Source: Mycobacterium colombiense (GTDB lineage Bacteria > Actinomycetota > Actinomycetes > Mycobacteriales > Mycobacteriaceae). From it: 64,000 nucleotides of DNA. The stretch covers positions 1-64,000 of the forward strand of contig NZ_MBEI01000061.1 in the NCBI RefSeq assembly GCF_001953985.1, written 5' to 3'. Below the pieces are notes generated by a model. The model had not been told where the DNA came from. It did not search any database and worked only from the letters and a program-made list of their open reading frames with translations. A program made the translations under genes and the position numbers. Shown in pieces: positions 28,775 to 37,997 of the stretch; the first letter of the stretch is position 1, and every line of letters begins with the position of its first letter.

Positions 28775-31700
28775 TCAGGCGTGCCGACCGGCCTCTTGGA
28801 CGAGCTGAACGCGCGACGTCAGGCCGAGCTTCGCGTAAACGTGGGTCAAATGCGTCTGCACCGTCCGGGGTGAGATGAACAGCCGCGCGCCGATCTCCTT
28901 GTTGCCCAGTCCTTCTACGACCAGGCGCACCACATCATGCTCCATGGGCGTCAGCGATTCCCAACCGCTGGCTGGGCGTTTGCGTTCGCCGCGACCACGT
29001 TGCGCGTACGCGATGGCTTCCTCGGTGGACAGCGCCGCGCCCTCGGTCCATGCGGCATCGAAGTCGTTCGGGCCCAGCGCTTCCCGCACCCCAATCACCG
29101 CCGCGTCGTAGTCGGGTTGGTACATCGGGAAGCGGAAATGCCCCATCGTGTCTCGGATGGCGGCCCCGGCGCCCAGCAGGCGCGCCGCGTGCGGATGATT
29201 GCCATTGTCGGCGGCCAGGCGGGCGAGACATTCCAGGGCGTCGTCGACGTGTAGATATCCCCGAGTGCGGGACGCGACCGTGAGGGCCTCGTGCGCGTCC
29301 CGCTCCGCGGTTCCAGCATCGGCTTCAGTCATCGCGATATAAGCACGCGCGATCAGCGCCGGTATTCGTTGCCAACCCGGGACGATTGTGACGTTTTCGT
29401 CGGCCCAGCGGCGCGCGGCCGCCATATCACCGCTTGCGTGGGCCGCCTGGGCGATGGGGTTGGTGGACCGGGTGAAGACCTCACGCAGTGAATTCGTGTG
29501 CTTCCAAGCGGTCTCGCTGAACTGAATGGCCGCAGCACCGTCGCCGGAAGCCAAAGCGGCATCAGCAAGGACCGCGTACACCGTGTCTTCCGCAACTCCA
29601 CCCAGCGACTCCGCCGCCGCCCGTGCCGACAGGGCCGCTGCGCGCGCGGCCGGGCCATGCCCTTGACGGGCCAATACCACCCCGTGCACCAGGAGTCCGT
29701 ACGCCTCCATCACCGCATCCCCGGCTTCTGCGGCCTCCGCGGCCAATGACCGTGCTATTGCAGCCGCGTCGGCAAGATGCCCCTGCTGCATGAGGGCGAC
29801 GACGAGCCAAGTCCGGCAGTTTCGTGAGTAGAACCGATCGCCGAGCACGTCGGCGAGCTCGCGCCCCTCTTCGGCGGCGGCACGCGTCGGCGTCGGCTCA
29901 CCCCCCATAGCGCCCGCCGTCGCCTGGTGGCTCAAGATTTTGCACAGGGCCCACCGGTCACCGGCCGCGCGGACGAGTTCGCCGGCTTGGGCGAAGTAGG
30001 GCTGAACCACCTCCGCGTGGTAGACGGCGCTCATTCCGCAAGCGATCAGGCCACGGACGATGAGCGCCGGATCATCGAGTTGGCGAGCCACATCCAGCGC
30101 TTCCGTCGCCGTACTCAATTCCGTTGGAAGGCCCAACCAGGCGGCGAGGAACTGGCGCTCGATCACCGCCGCCACCCGCACCGCGGGCGCGATCGACGAG
30201 TACCCCTCATCCTTCAAGATGGCGTCCAAACCCGCCAACGCCTCACCGATGCGCCCGCCCCGCAACCACAATGGCTGCAGCGACAGGACGAGCCGCGTCG
30301 CCGTTTCGAGGTCTGAGTTCTCCCGGCTCCAACCAAAGGCGGTGCGCAAATTCTCGATTTCGCTTCGCGCCCAACGCAATAGCGGATCAACACCAGCAAG
30401 CCCCTGCGATTCAAACGCGACAGCCCTGGTGTTGTAGTAGTCGCGGTGGCGAGTTCGCACCCGATCGGCCTCACCGGATTCACCGAGTTTTTCTTGCGCA
30501 TACTGGCGAACCGTTTCCAAAAGCCGGTACCGCATACCGTCGCAGGTGTCATCGGTGACTACGAGAGATTTGTCCACCAACAAGCTCAATTGGTCCAGCA
30601 ACTGGTACGTTTCGGCATCGCTATCGGCGCCGACCGCCTGGGCGGCATCCAGATCGAAGCCGCCGGCGAAAGCCGCGAGCCGTCGAAACAAAACCTGTTC
30701 CGGTTCGGTGAGGAGCGCGTGCGACCAATCCACCGAAGCACGTAGCGTCTGCTGGCGGCGTACCGCGGTTCGCGCGCCTCCGGTCAAGAGGCGGAAGCGA
30801 TCATGCAAGCTCCCCACGATCTGGCCCAGCGACAATGCCCGAACTCGCGCCGCGGCAAGCTCGATGGCCAGCGGCATGCCGTCGAGGCGGGCGCAGATCT
30901 GCTGCACAATCGCTTGGTTTTCCTCTCCCACCGAGAATTCGGGGCGCGCACGCCGGGCGCGATCGGTGAACAAATCGATGGCCTCGTCTTCAAGAGACAG
31001 CGACGGCACCCGCCAGCTCAGCTCGCCGGGTACCCCGAGCGGCTCACGACTGGTGGTCAGGATCGTCAATTGTGAACACGCCGCCAGTAATTCGATGGTC
31101 ATGGTCCCGCACGCATCGAGCAGATGCTCACAGTTGTCGAGTAGCAGTAGGGCTTTCTTCTCGCTGAAGAAACGTACGAGCAGTTCCATGGTCGAACGGC
31201 CGGGTTGATCGGGCAGGCCCAGCGTGCGGGCCACGGTCACCGGCGCCACGGCCGAGATGGCGATCGGCGCCAGGTCGACGTACCACAGCCCATCGCAGAA
31301 CTCACCGGTCAGGCGGGAGGCGATCTCGACTGCAAGCCGGGTCTTTCCGGCACCGCCGGCCCCGGTCAGCGTCACCAGCCGGTTGCCGACGACCAGTTGC
31401 CACAGCTCCTCCATTTGCGCCTGCCGTCCGACAAAGCTCGTCAGCTGAGCCGGAAGGTTATGGGACACAACAACCGTACGCACCCGAAGTGGCGGGAACT
31501 CGTTGCGCAGATCCGGGTGGCACAGCTGCACAACACGTTCCGGGCGCGGAAGATCCCGCAGTGGATGGCTACCCAGATCGGCGAGCCACACGTCGTCTGG
31601 CAACCGGTCCACCACCAACGACTCGGTCACGCCGGACAACACCGTTTGCCCACCGTGCGCCAGATCCCGAAGCCGCGCGGTCCGGTTGATCGTCGGACCG

Positions 31701-32083
31701 GCGTAATTCGCGTCGTCGCGCAGCTGGATCTCGCCGGTGTGTATCCCGATGCGCACCTGAATCGGTGCCAACGGGGCGCGCTGCAGCTCCAGCGCACAGG
31801 CCACCGCGTCGGACGCCCGCGCGAACGCGGCCACAAAACTGTCGCCCTCACCCTGTTCGAGCGGACGCACCCCGTCGTGGGAGGCAACCGACTCGTTCAC
31901 GGCCTTGTTCAGCCGGGCCAGCGCGTCGGTCATCTGCGCGGGTTGGGTCTCCCACAACCGCGTCGAGCCCTCGACGTCGGCCAGCAGCAATGTCACCGTT
32001 CCAGTCGGCAGCAAATCGCTCACGCCCAAATCGCTCCAGGTTAGCGCCGGATTCTCCGCATGTTGGCTCATGTTAGCCAGCAT
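28775..32083 (-). CDS. Cyclase-domain/ATPase/LuxR-type regulator (Rv0386-like)
   Basis: 1,102 residues. Class III nucleotide cyclase domain (about 28-190) with metal aspartates D36 (ADVEGST) and D81 (EGDSF) and transition-state N133/R137. The purine-specifying positions are Q77 and N126 instead of Lys/Asp, as reported for Rv0386, so weak or mixed ATP/GTP activity is expected. Then a STAND-type NTPase (Walker A GAGGAGKT, 241-248), a long TPR-like helical region, and a C-terminal LuxR HTH (GLGNKEIGARLFISPRTVQTHL). GAGG precedes ATG 32083; ATG 32071 is the alternative. Divergent from the P450 gene, which it may control. Confidence 0.9.
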   Translation of the reverse strand: MLANMSQHAENPALTWSDLGVSDLLPTGTVTLLLADVEGSTRLWETQPAQMTDALARLNKAVNESVASHDGVRPLEQGEGDSFVAAFARASDAVACALELQRAPLAPIQVRIGIHTGEIQLRDDANYAGPTINRTARLRDLAHGGQTVLSGVTESLVVDRLPDDVWLADLGSHPLRDLPRPERVVQLCHPDLRNEFPPLRVRTVVVSHNLPAQLTSFVGRQAQMEELWQLVVGNRLVTLTGAGGAGKTRLAVEIASRLTGEFCDGLWYVDLAPIAISAVAPVTVARTLGLPDQPGRSTMELLVRFFSEKKALLLLDNCEHLLDACGTMTIELLAACSQLTILTTSREPLGVPGELSWRVPSLSLEDEAIDLFTDRARRARPEFSVGEENQAIVQQICARLDGMPLAIELAAARVRALSLGQIVGSLHDRFRLLTGGARTAVRRQQTLRASVDWSHALLTEPEQVLFRRLAAFAGGFDLDAAQAVGADSDAETYQLLDQLSLLVDKSLVVTDDTCDGMRYRLLETVRQYAQEKLGESGEADRVRTRHRDYYNTRAVAFESQGLAGVDPLLRWARSEIENLRTAFGWSRENSDLETATRLVLSLQPLWLRGGRIGEALAGLDAILKDEGYSSIAPAVRVAAVIERQFLAAWLGLPTELSTATEALDVARQLDDPALIVRGLIACGMSAVYHAEVVQPYFAQAGELVRAAGDRWALCKILSHQATAGAMGGEPTPTRAAAEEGRELADVLGDRFYSRNCRTWLVVALMQQGHLADAAAIARSLAAEAAEAGDAVMEAYGLLVHGVVLARQGHGPAARAAALSARAAAESLGGVAEDTVYAVLADAALASGDGAAAIQFSETAWKHTNSLREVFTRSTNPIAQAAHASGDMAAARRWADENVTIVPGWQRIPALIARAYIAMTEADAGTAERDAHEALTVASRTRGYLHVDDALECLARLAADNGNHPHAARLLGAGAAIRDTMGHFRFPMYQPDYDAAVIGVREALGPNDFDAAWTEGAALSTEEAIAYAQRGRGERKRPASGWESLTPMEHDVVRLVVEGLGNKEIGARLFISPRTVQTHLTHVYAKLGLTSRVQLVQEAGRHA

Positions 32084-32161
32084 CGTGTCCTCGACGGGGC
32101 AAAACATCGGCCAGAACGCGCAGATCCACCCTCGCCGACCGCGCGGATCTACGACCCCCTG

Positions 32162-32177
32162 CGCGCACATATGCGCG
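32162..32177. promoter_or_regulatory. Near-palindrome between the LuxR-type regulator and P450
   Basis: CGCGCACATATGCGCG, symmetric except for one central base pair, lies in the 159-bp divergent gap. Forty bases away AGATCC (32122-32127) and GGATCT (32145-32150) form another inverted pair. Either could be an operator; neither matches a site I know. Confidence 0.35.
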
Positions 32178-32242
32178 TAGCGGCGGATGGTCTTGCCCGC
32201 TCGCCGCCGGATAGTCGACTCAACCCGACCGAGGAGAACCCG

Positions 32243-33487
32243 ATGACAATCGCCCAAACGGCCACCCGCCCGAACGCTTTCGACGCCGGATTGCCCGTCA
32301 TTGCCTATGACCACCTCACCGACCCGGACGAGGCGCACCGCATCATCGACCGTGCCCGCGAGCAGTCGCCGATCGCGATCGGCCCGCACGGGCCGGAAGT
32401 CCTGAGCTACGGGCTGGTCCGGACCGTATTGCGCGACAGCAGATTCGTCACCGCGCGCGGCCTCGGGCTCGACCTGCAGGGCGTCGCCTCCGGCCCACTG
32501 TGGGACCGGGCGATCAGCAACATCCTCGGGCTCGACGGCGAGGCGCATCACCGGCTGCGCCGGCTGGTGTCCAAGGCGTTCGCCCCCCGGGGCGCGGAGC
32601 GGCTGCGCCGTCTGGTCGTCGAGATCATCACCGGCCTGGTCGAACCGCTCACCGCCGTGGGCCACTGCGACGTCGTCGTCGACATCGCCCGCCGCTACCC
32701 CACGCCGGTCATCTGCGCGCTACTGGGCGCACCGCCCGAGGACTGGCACTTGTTCAGCGACTGGACCGACGACATCAAGAAGATCTTCGATTGGAACGTC
32801 GCCGAAGACGGCCCGGCGATCCTGGCCGCGTGGGAGCACCTCGACGCCTACCTCGAGGAGCTGATCGCGCGGCGGCGCGCATCGCTGTCCGACGACCTGA
32901 TCTCCGAGCTCATCCGCTGCGAAGACGACGGTGATCGGCTGACCCACGACGAACTACTGATGCTGTGCGCGACCCTGCTCGGCGCCGGTACCGACACCAC
33001 GCGCAACCAGCTGGCCGCCGCGGTGCAGACGCTGGCCGATCACCCCGACCAGTGGGCGTTGCTTGGCCAGCACCCCGAGCTGGCGGCCGGCGCGGTGCAT
33101 GAGCTGATGCGTTACTCCCCAATCATTTTCGGCACCATCCGCCAGGCCGCCGAGGACGTCGAGCTGGCCGGGTTCTGCATTCCCGCCGGCACCTTGGTGC
33201 TCGCCAACACCGCCGCGGCTAACCGTGATCCGAGCGTGTACGACTCACCCGACCGGGTCGACATCACCCGCGACGACCCGCCGGCGATGCTCACGTTCGG
33301 CGGTGGAGTGCACTACTGCCTGGGCGCGCACCTCGCGCGCCTGGAACTGACCGAAGCGCTGCGAGTGATCACCGAGCGCATGCCCCATCCCCGCCGAACC
33401 GGCCCGGCCCCGTGGAAGGCCGTCAGCGGAATCACCGGGCCCATGACCCTGCCGCTGGAGTTCGATGTCGCTACTGTTCAGTCATGA
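32243..33487 (+). CDS. Cytochrome P450
   Basis: 414 residues, soluble bacterial class I P450. I-helix LLGAGTDTTRNQ, K-helix motif in VHELMRYSP (ExxR), and haem loop FGGGVHYCLGAHLAR with Cys359. GAGGAG at 32231-32236 fits ATG 32243. Substrate unknown; no ferredoxin gene is adjacent. It overlaps the downstream SDR gene by 4 nt, so the two probably act on the same compound. Confidence 0.93.
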   Translation: MTIAQTATRPNAFDAGLPVIAYDHLTDPDEAHRIIDRAREQSPIAIGPHGPEVLSYGLVRTVLRDSRFVTARGLGLDLQGVASGPLWDRAISNILGLDGEAHHRLRRLVSKAFAPRGAERLRRLVVEIITGLVEPLTAVGHCDVVVDIARRYPTPVICALLGAPPEDWHLFSDWTDDIKKIFDWNVAEDGPAILAAWEHLDAYLEELIARRRASLSDDLISELIRCEDDGDRLTHDELLMLCATLLGAGTDTTRNQLAAAVQTLADHPDQWALLGQHPELAAGAVHELMRYSPIIFGTIRQAAEDVELAGFCIPAGTLVLANTAAANRDPSVYDSPDRVDITRDDPPAMLTFGGGVHYCLGAHLARLELTEALRVITERMPHPRRTGPAPWKAVSGITGPMTLPLEFDVATVQS

Positions 33488-34353
33488 CTGGCTGGACCGC
33501 CGCAGATCTACCGTCGTTCGCCGAACGAACCGTCATCATCACCGGTGCCAACAGCGGGTTGGGCGCCGTGACCGCCCGCGAGCTGGCGCGACGAGGGGCC
33601 ACGATCATCATGGCCGTCCGCAACATCCGCAAGGGCGAGACGGCCGCCAGCCGGATGGCCGGCCAGGTCGAGGTGCGAGAGCTCGACCTGCAGGACCTGT
33701 CGTCGGTGCGCCGGTTCGCCGACGGGGTGGGCAAGGCCGACGTGCTGATCAACAACGCCGGGATCATGGCCGCCCCCTTCGCGCTGACGGTCGACGGCTT
33801 CGAGACCCAGATCGGCACCAACCATCTCGGTCACTTCGCGCTGACGAACCTGTTGCTGCCCAAGCTGACCGATCGCGTGGTGACCGTGTCGTCGATGGCG
33901 CACTGGCCCGGGAGCATCAACCTCGACGACCTCAATTGGCAGAACCGGCGGTATTCGCCCTGGCTGGCCTATAGCCAGTCCAAGCTCGCCAACCTGCTGT
34001 TCACCAGCGAGCTGCAGCGCCGCCTCATCGCGGCCGGTTCCCCACTGCGGGCGCTCGCGGCCCACCCCGGCTACTCGCACACCAACCTGCAGGGCGCCTC
34101 CGGCCGCAAGCTGGGCGACACGCTGATGTCGGCGGTCACCAGGGTGGTCGCCACCGACGCCGATTTCGGCGCCCGGCAAACGCTGTACGCGGCGTCCCAG
34201 AATCTGCCCGGCGACACCTTCGTCGGGCCCCGATTCGGCCAGCTGGGCCGCACCCAACCCGTCGGGCGCAGCCCGCGTGCCCGGGATTCGGCCACCGCCG
34301 CGGCGCTGTGGTCGCTGTCCGAGCAGCTCACCAAGACGCAGTTCCCGCTCTGA
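33484..34353 (+). CDS. Short-chain dehydrogenase/reductase
   Basis: 289 residues. Rossmann motif TGANSGLG (about 20-27), NNAG (about 89-92), a Ser in TVSSMAH, and YSQSK as the catalytic YxxxK. The overall pattern (GTNHLGHFALTNLLLPKL) is of the retinol dehydrogenase-like mycobacterial group. NAD(P)-dependent oxidation or reduction of an unknown alcohol or ketone, coupled to the P450 by ATGA overlap. Confidence 0.92.
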   Translation: MTGWTAADLPSFAERTVIITGANSGLGAVTARELARRGATIIMAVRNIRKGETAASRMAGQVEVRELDLQDLSSVRRFADGVGKADVLINNAGIMAAPFALTVDGFETQIGTNHLGHFALTNLLLPKLTDRVVTVSSMAHWPGSINLDDLNWQNRRYSPWLAYSQSKLANLLFTSELQRRLIAAGSPLRALAAHPGYSHTNLQGASGRKLGDTLMSAVTRVVATDADFGARQTLYAASQNLPGDTFVGPRFGQLGRTQPVGRSPRARDSATAAALWSLSEQLTKTQFPL

Positions 34354-34413
34354 GCCGCTGATCCCATCGGTCACGTCCGCCACATCGGTCCCTCGGCGGG
34401 GTCGATAGGCGTT

Positions 34414-34526
34414 TTGCCCGCCTTCGCGCGACAACGGGGTGGACCCCCGGCCCGCCCGGCCTGCCGGCGGGGTGGGCCACCGGGCCCAGCCGGCCTGCCG
34501 CCGATTTGTCGCTCAAAGGTGGGCAC
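34414..34526. repeat. 113-bp segment with ends related to the 13-kb element
   Basis: The left end (34414-34434) reads TTGCCCGCCT, then TCGC, then GCGACAA, sharing 17 of 21 bases with the left repeat at 13034. The right end (34506-34526) is its inverted partner (17 of 21 to each other, 16 of 21 to the 13-kb consensus). The 71-bp interior is GC-rich, repeats GGCCTGCCG twice and has no reading frame. It looks like a gene-less (MITE-like) derivative; inference. Confidence 0.5.
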
Positions 34527-34612
34527 TCGCAACATGCCCCGGGGCGAGTGACGGGTGTGACTCAGGCCCGGCACGGCGGCCGCCGAATTTCCCCTCTGAG
34601 GTGCGGATGCGC

Positions 34613-34618
34613 TAACCT
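34613..34618 (+). promoter_or_regulatory. Candidate -10 box of rplY
   Basis: TAACCT (TANNNT) would start transcription near 34625 and give a leader of about 109 nt before rplY. Confidence 0.4.
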
Positions 34619-34733
34619 GGCCGGGCGTCACGGCGAGGGTGGCTGGCTGGCCAGCACCGTTATCGACGGAGACCGACGAACGTCGCGATCCTGGCCGTGC
34701 CCCGAACACGAGCGAGCACACAGGAGCGACACG

Positions 34734-35402
34734 ATGGCCAAGCAAGCACTCAACCAGTTGAAGGTCGCCGTCCGCGGCGAGACCGGCAAGGGTGCGTCCC
34801 GGAGAGCGCGCCGCGACGGCAAGATCCCGGCCGTCCTCTACGGCCACGGCACCGACCCGCAGCACCTGGAACTGCCCGGCCACGACTTCGCCGCGGTGCT
34901 CCGGCACGCCGGCACCAACGCGGTGCTGACTCTCGACATCGACGGCAAGGAACAGCTGGCCCTGACCAAGTCGCTGGACATCCACCCCATCCGCCGCACC
35001 ATCCAGCACGCCGACCTGTTGGTCGTGCGGCGCGGCGAAAAGGTCGTCGTCGAGGTCCGCGTCCTCATCGAGGGCGAGGCCGTGCCGGGCACCCTGGTGA
35101 CCCAGGACGCCAGCGCCATCGAAATCGAGGCCGACGCCCTGTCGATTCCCGAGCAGCTGACGGTCTCGGTTGAGGGCGCGGAGCCCGGCACCCAGTTCAC
35201 CGCCGGACAGATCACCCTGCCCAAGGGCGTCACCCTGATCTCCGACCCGGACACCCTGGTGGTCAACGTGGTCACCGCGCCGACGGCCGAGGAACTCGCC
35301 GAAGAGGGCGCGGGCGAGGTCACCGAGGAGGCCGCGGCGGTCGAAGGCGAAGAGGAAGCCGAGGCCGGCGAAGAAGAGGCCGCCGAGGCCGAGTCCGAGT
35401 AG
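34734..35402 (+). CDS. rplY: 50S ribosomal protein L25, Ctc form
   Basis: 222 residues. The N-terminal L25 domain (about 1-95; RRDGKIPAVLYGHG) binds 5S rRNA; the C-terminal TL5/Ctc beta domain covers about 96-185; then a strongly acidic tail of about 35 residues made mostly of Glu and Ala. ACAGGAGCGAC just before the ATG is a good ribosome site. pth follows after 12 nt, as in other mycobacteria. Confidence 0.96.
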   Translation: MAKQALNQLKVAVRGETGKGASRRARRDGKIPAVLYGHGTDPQHLELPGHDFAAVLRHAGTNAVLTLDIDGKEQLALTKSLDIHPIRRTIQHADLLVVRRGEKVVVEVRVLIEGEAVPGTLVTQDASAIEIEADALSIPEQLTVSVEGAEPGTQFTAGQITLPKGVTLISDPDTLVVNVVTAPTAEELAEEGAGEVTEEAAAVEGEEEAEAGEEEAAEAESE

Positions 35403-35414
35403 GCGGATCACAGC

Positions 35415-35990
35415 GTGGCCGAGCCGTTGCTGGTTGTCGGCCTGGGCAATCCCGGAGACAACTACGCCCGGACCCGGCACAACGTGGGGTTCATGGTCGC
35501 CGACCTGTTGGCGGCGCGGATGGGTTCGAAGTTCAAGGCGCACAAGCGTTCCGGCGCCGAGATCGTCAGCGGCCGGCTCGCCGGGCGCTCGGTGGTGGTG
35601 GCCAAGCCGCGCTGCTACATGAACGAATCCGGCCGTCAGATCGGCCCATTGGCGAAGTTCTACTCGGTGACACCGGGCGACGTCATCGTCATCCACGACG
35701 ATCTCGACTTGGACTTCGGGCGTATCCGGCTCAAGATCGGTGGCGGTGAAGGCGGCCACAACGGCCTGCGTTCGGTTGCTAATGCCTTGGGCAGCAAGGA
35801 CTTTCAGCGGGTTCGCATCGGGATCGGCCGTCCGCCGGGGCGCAAGGATCCGGCGGCGTTCGTGCTGGAGGCCTTCAATGCCGCCGAGCGCGCCGAGGTT
35901 CCTACCATCTGCGAACAGGCCGCGGACGCCACCGAGTTGCTGATCGAACTGGGGCTAGAGCCCGCGCAGAACAGCGTCCACGCCTGGTAG
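35415..35990 (+). CDS. pth: Peptidyl-tRNA hydrolase
   Basis: 191 residues, GTG start. Motifs: GLGNPGDNYARTRHNVGFMV with the catalytic His and Asn, KPRCYMNESG, and IHDDLDLDFGRI...GGGEGGHNGLRS. It frees tRNA from peptidyl-tRNA that drops off the ribosome. Probably transcribed with rplY. Confidence 0.97.
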   Translation: MAEPLLVVGLGNPGDNYARTRHNVGFMVADLLAARMGSKFKAHKRSGAEIVSGRLAGRSVVVAKPRCYMNESGRQIGPLAKFYSVTPGDVIVIHDDLDLDFGRIRLKIGGGEGGHNGLRSVANALGSKDFQRVRIGIGRPPGRKDPAAFVLEAFNAAERAEVPTICEQAADATELLIELGLEPAQNSVHAW

Positions 35991-36002
35991 CCCGGCCGGC
36001 CC

Positions 36003-37640
36003 TTACTGCGTGACCAGGCTGACTGAGGTCGACCGGCGCAGCTTGCCGGACGGCGTCTTCGGGATGGTCCCCGGACCGAGCACCACCACGTTGCGCGGCC
36101 GCACATCGACCTCGGCCACCACCTCTCGGGCGACCTGGTGCTCGATGCGACGCACCTCGGCCTGGTCCTGGAAGGCGTTGGACTCCACGGCCACCGCGAA
36201 CGTCTCGCGGGAGTGGCCGGCGTCCAGCCGCACCGCGACGGCGCAGCCGGGCCGCACCCCCTCGACACGGCAGGCGGCGCGCTCGATGTCGGTGGGATAG
36301 ATGTTGCGGCCCGCCATGATGATGACGTCCTTGACGCGGCCGCAGACCACCACGTGGCCCTCCTCGGTCAGGTAGCCGAGGTCGCCGGTGTCGTACCAGC
36401 CGTTCTCGTCCTGGGCCGAGATGAAGCCGCCCATGGTGAGGTAGCCGGGCGTCAGCGACTCGCCGCGCAGCTCGATGACACCGACGCCGCGGGCGGGCAT
36501 CACGTCGCCGTTCTCGTCGATGATGCGCGCCTCGAGGTCGCGCAGCAGCGGGCCGAGCGTGGCCAGCCTGCGGGTGTTGCCCTTGGTTGCGGGTACGGCG
36601 CGGCGCAGGGCGGCCAGCAGGTCGGCGTCCACCTCGTCGACCACCAGGCCGGCGTTGCACTCCGAGAACGACACGGCCAGCGTGGTCTCGGCCATGCCGT
36701 AGGCCGGCAGAATCGCCGAGGGGTTCAGGCCGAACGGCTTGCCGGCGTCGAGCAGGTCCTCGACGTCGGCGGGCTCGACGGGCTCGGCGCCGGACAGGGC
36801 GAACCGCAGCGTTGACAGGTCGAAGTCGCCGGCCTTGGCGTTGCGCCGCAGCCGCTTTGCCAGCAGCGCGTAGGCGAAGTTGGGCGCCGCGGTCATGGTG
36901 CCCTTGTACTTGTCGATGAGCTTGGCCCACAGCAGCGTGTCGCGCAGGAAGTCCATCGGCGTGACCTTGACCAGCTCGGCACCGAAGTACATCGGGATGG
37001 TGAGGAAGCCGACCATGCCCATGTCGTGGAAGCAGGGCAGCCAGCTGACCATGACGTCCTTGGTGACGTCGTACTGGGCGCCGATGAACATCGCCTCGGC
37101 GTTGGAGTAGATGTTGCGGTGGGTGATCTGCACCGCTTTGGGGGATCCGGTCGAGCCACTGGTCAGCTGCATCAACGCGAGCGCATCCTCGCCGACCTCG
37201 ACGGGTTCGATGGGCTCCGCCGCGAGCAGATCGGCGACGGTGACGACCTTGATGCCCTTCTCCTCGAGCACCGGGATGGCCACCAGGAACGGCTCGGAGA
37301 TGACGACGGCCTTCGCCTCGATCATGCCGATGACGTTCATGGTGTCCTCGGCCCACACGGCCAGGTCCGTGCGCGGCGTGGGCTGGTGCAGCATGGTCAG
37401 GCTGGCCCCGCGCATCCACAGGCCCTGCGCCGTCGGCGCGATCTCCACCGGATAGCCGGCGAGCACGCCGACCGAGTCGTCGGGCCCGATGCCCGCGGCG
37501 GCCAGGCCACCCGCGATGCGGCGCGCGCGCTCGTGGACCTCGCCCCAGGTGTGGCGGACCGGTTCGTGGGGTTCACCGGTGACCATGCCCGTCGTCACGG
37601 ACCGGGCATTGCGGTACATCTTCTCGGTAAACCTGCTCAC
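36003..37640 (-). CDS. pks16: Fatty-acyl-AMP ligase-like adenylating enzyme (Pks16/FadD type)
   Basis: 545 residues from GTG 37640, with GAGGAGG 8 nt upstream. ANL superfamily: P-loop LTSGSTGSPKAVQITHRN (about 167-184), YGMAETT, GWYDTGDLGYL, GRVKDVIIMAGRNIYP, and the catalytic Lys in PKTPSGKLRRS. It should adenylate a fatty acid and pass it to CoA or a carrier protein. Although named Pks16 in M. tuberculosis (Rv1013), it has no polyketide synthase domains. No partner carrier gene is adjacent. Convergent with pth. Confidence 0.92.
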   Translation of the reverse strand: MSRFTEKMYRNARSVTTGMVTGEPHEPVRHTWGEVHERARRIAGGLAAAGIGPDDSVGVLAGYPVEIAPTAQGLWMRGASLTMLHQPTPRTDLAVWAEDTMNVIGMIEAKAVVISEPFLVAIPVLEEKGIKVVTVADLLAAEPIEPVEVGEDALALMQLTSGSTGSPKAVQITHRNIYSNAEAMFIGAQYDVTKDVMVSWLPCFHDMGMVGFLTIPMYFGAELVKVTPMDFLRDTLLWAKLIDKYKGTMTAAPNFAYALLAKRLRRNAKAGDFDLSTLRFALSGAEPVEPADVEDLLDAGKPFGLNPSAILPAYGMAETTLAVSFSECNAGLVVDEVDADLLAALRRAVPATKGNTRRLATLGPLLRDLEARIIDENGDVMPARGVGVIELRGESLTPGYLTMGGFISAQDENGWYDTGDLGYLTEEGHVVVCGRVKDVIIMAGRNIYPTDIERAACRVEGVRPGCAVAVRLDAGHSRETFAVAVESNAFQDQAEVRRIEHQVAREVVAEVDVRPRNVVVLGPGTIPKTPSGKLRRSTSVSLVTQ

Positions 37641-37997
37641 AAAAGCCTCCTCGGTTCCAGCCCTCGTCCCGATGCCCGGAATCTCATGTTCCGCCCGCCG
37701 GGTAACTCTTCGCCGCAAGCACGCAAACACGGTTGGGCGGCGGTTAGGTCTCGGATCGATGACGCGTCCGCCCCCGCCGCGATGCGGCGGCGCCCGATCA
37801 CCCCATAAGCACGAATCGGGCCGCAGAAACCTTGCCCGGCCCGATGCATTGATCGCCCGCCGGAACACCCGGCGGACGATGGAATTAAGTGATCTTGCTC
37901 AACGCTTCCCGTCACCGCGCATGATCTTAAACTCCTCTTAGGGTGGCGCCAAACCAATGCGCGAATTGGGGTGCTTTTCACACCGCCAAGAGTGGCG
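37641..37997. other. Intergenic region between ispE and pks16
   Basis: 357 bp, both flanking genes on the minus strand. I remember a small gene, Rv1012, here in M. tuberculosis; no convincing counterpart is visible. A 7-bp GC stem (CCGCCGG, 5-nt loop) at 37857-37875 could end the rpfB-ksgA-ispE transcript, though no U run follows. Confidence 0.45.
37857..37875 (-). terminator. GC hairpin, possible U-less terminator after ispE
   Basis: A perfect 7-bp inverted repeat CCGCCGG/CCGGCGG with loop AACAC, 122 nt beyond the ispE stop. Without a T tract the call is weak. Confidence 0.3.

Larger units (their letters stand above)
34354..34733. other. Intergenic region between the SDR gene and rplY
   Basis: 380 bp. 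Its left half contains the 113-bp inverted-repeat segment described separately; its right half holds the predicted rplY promoter and a GC-rich leader. I see no small gene. Confidence 0.5.
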
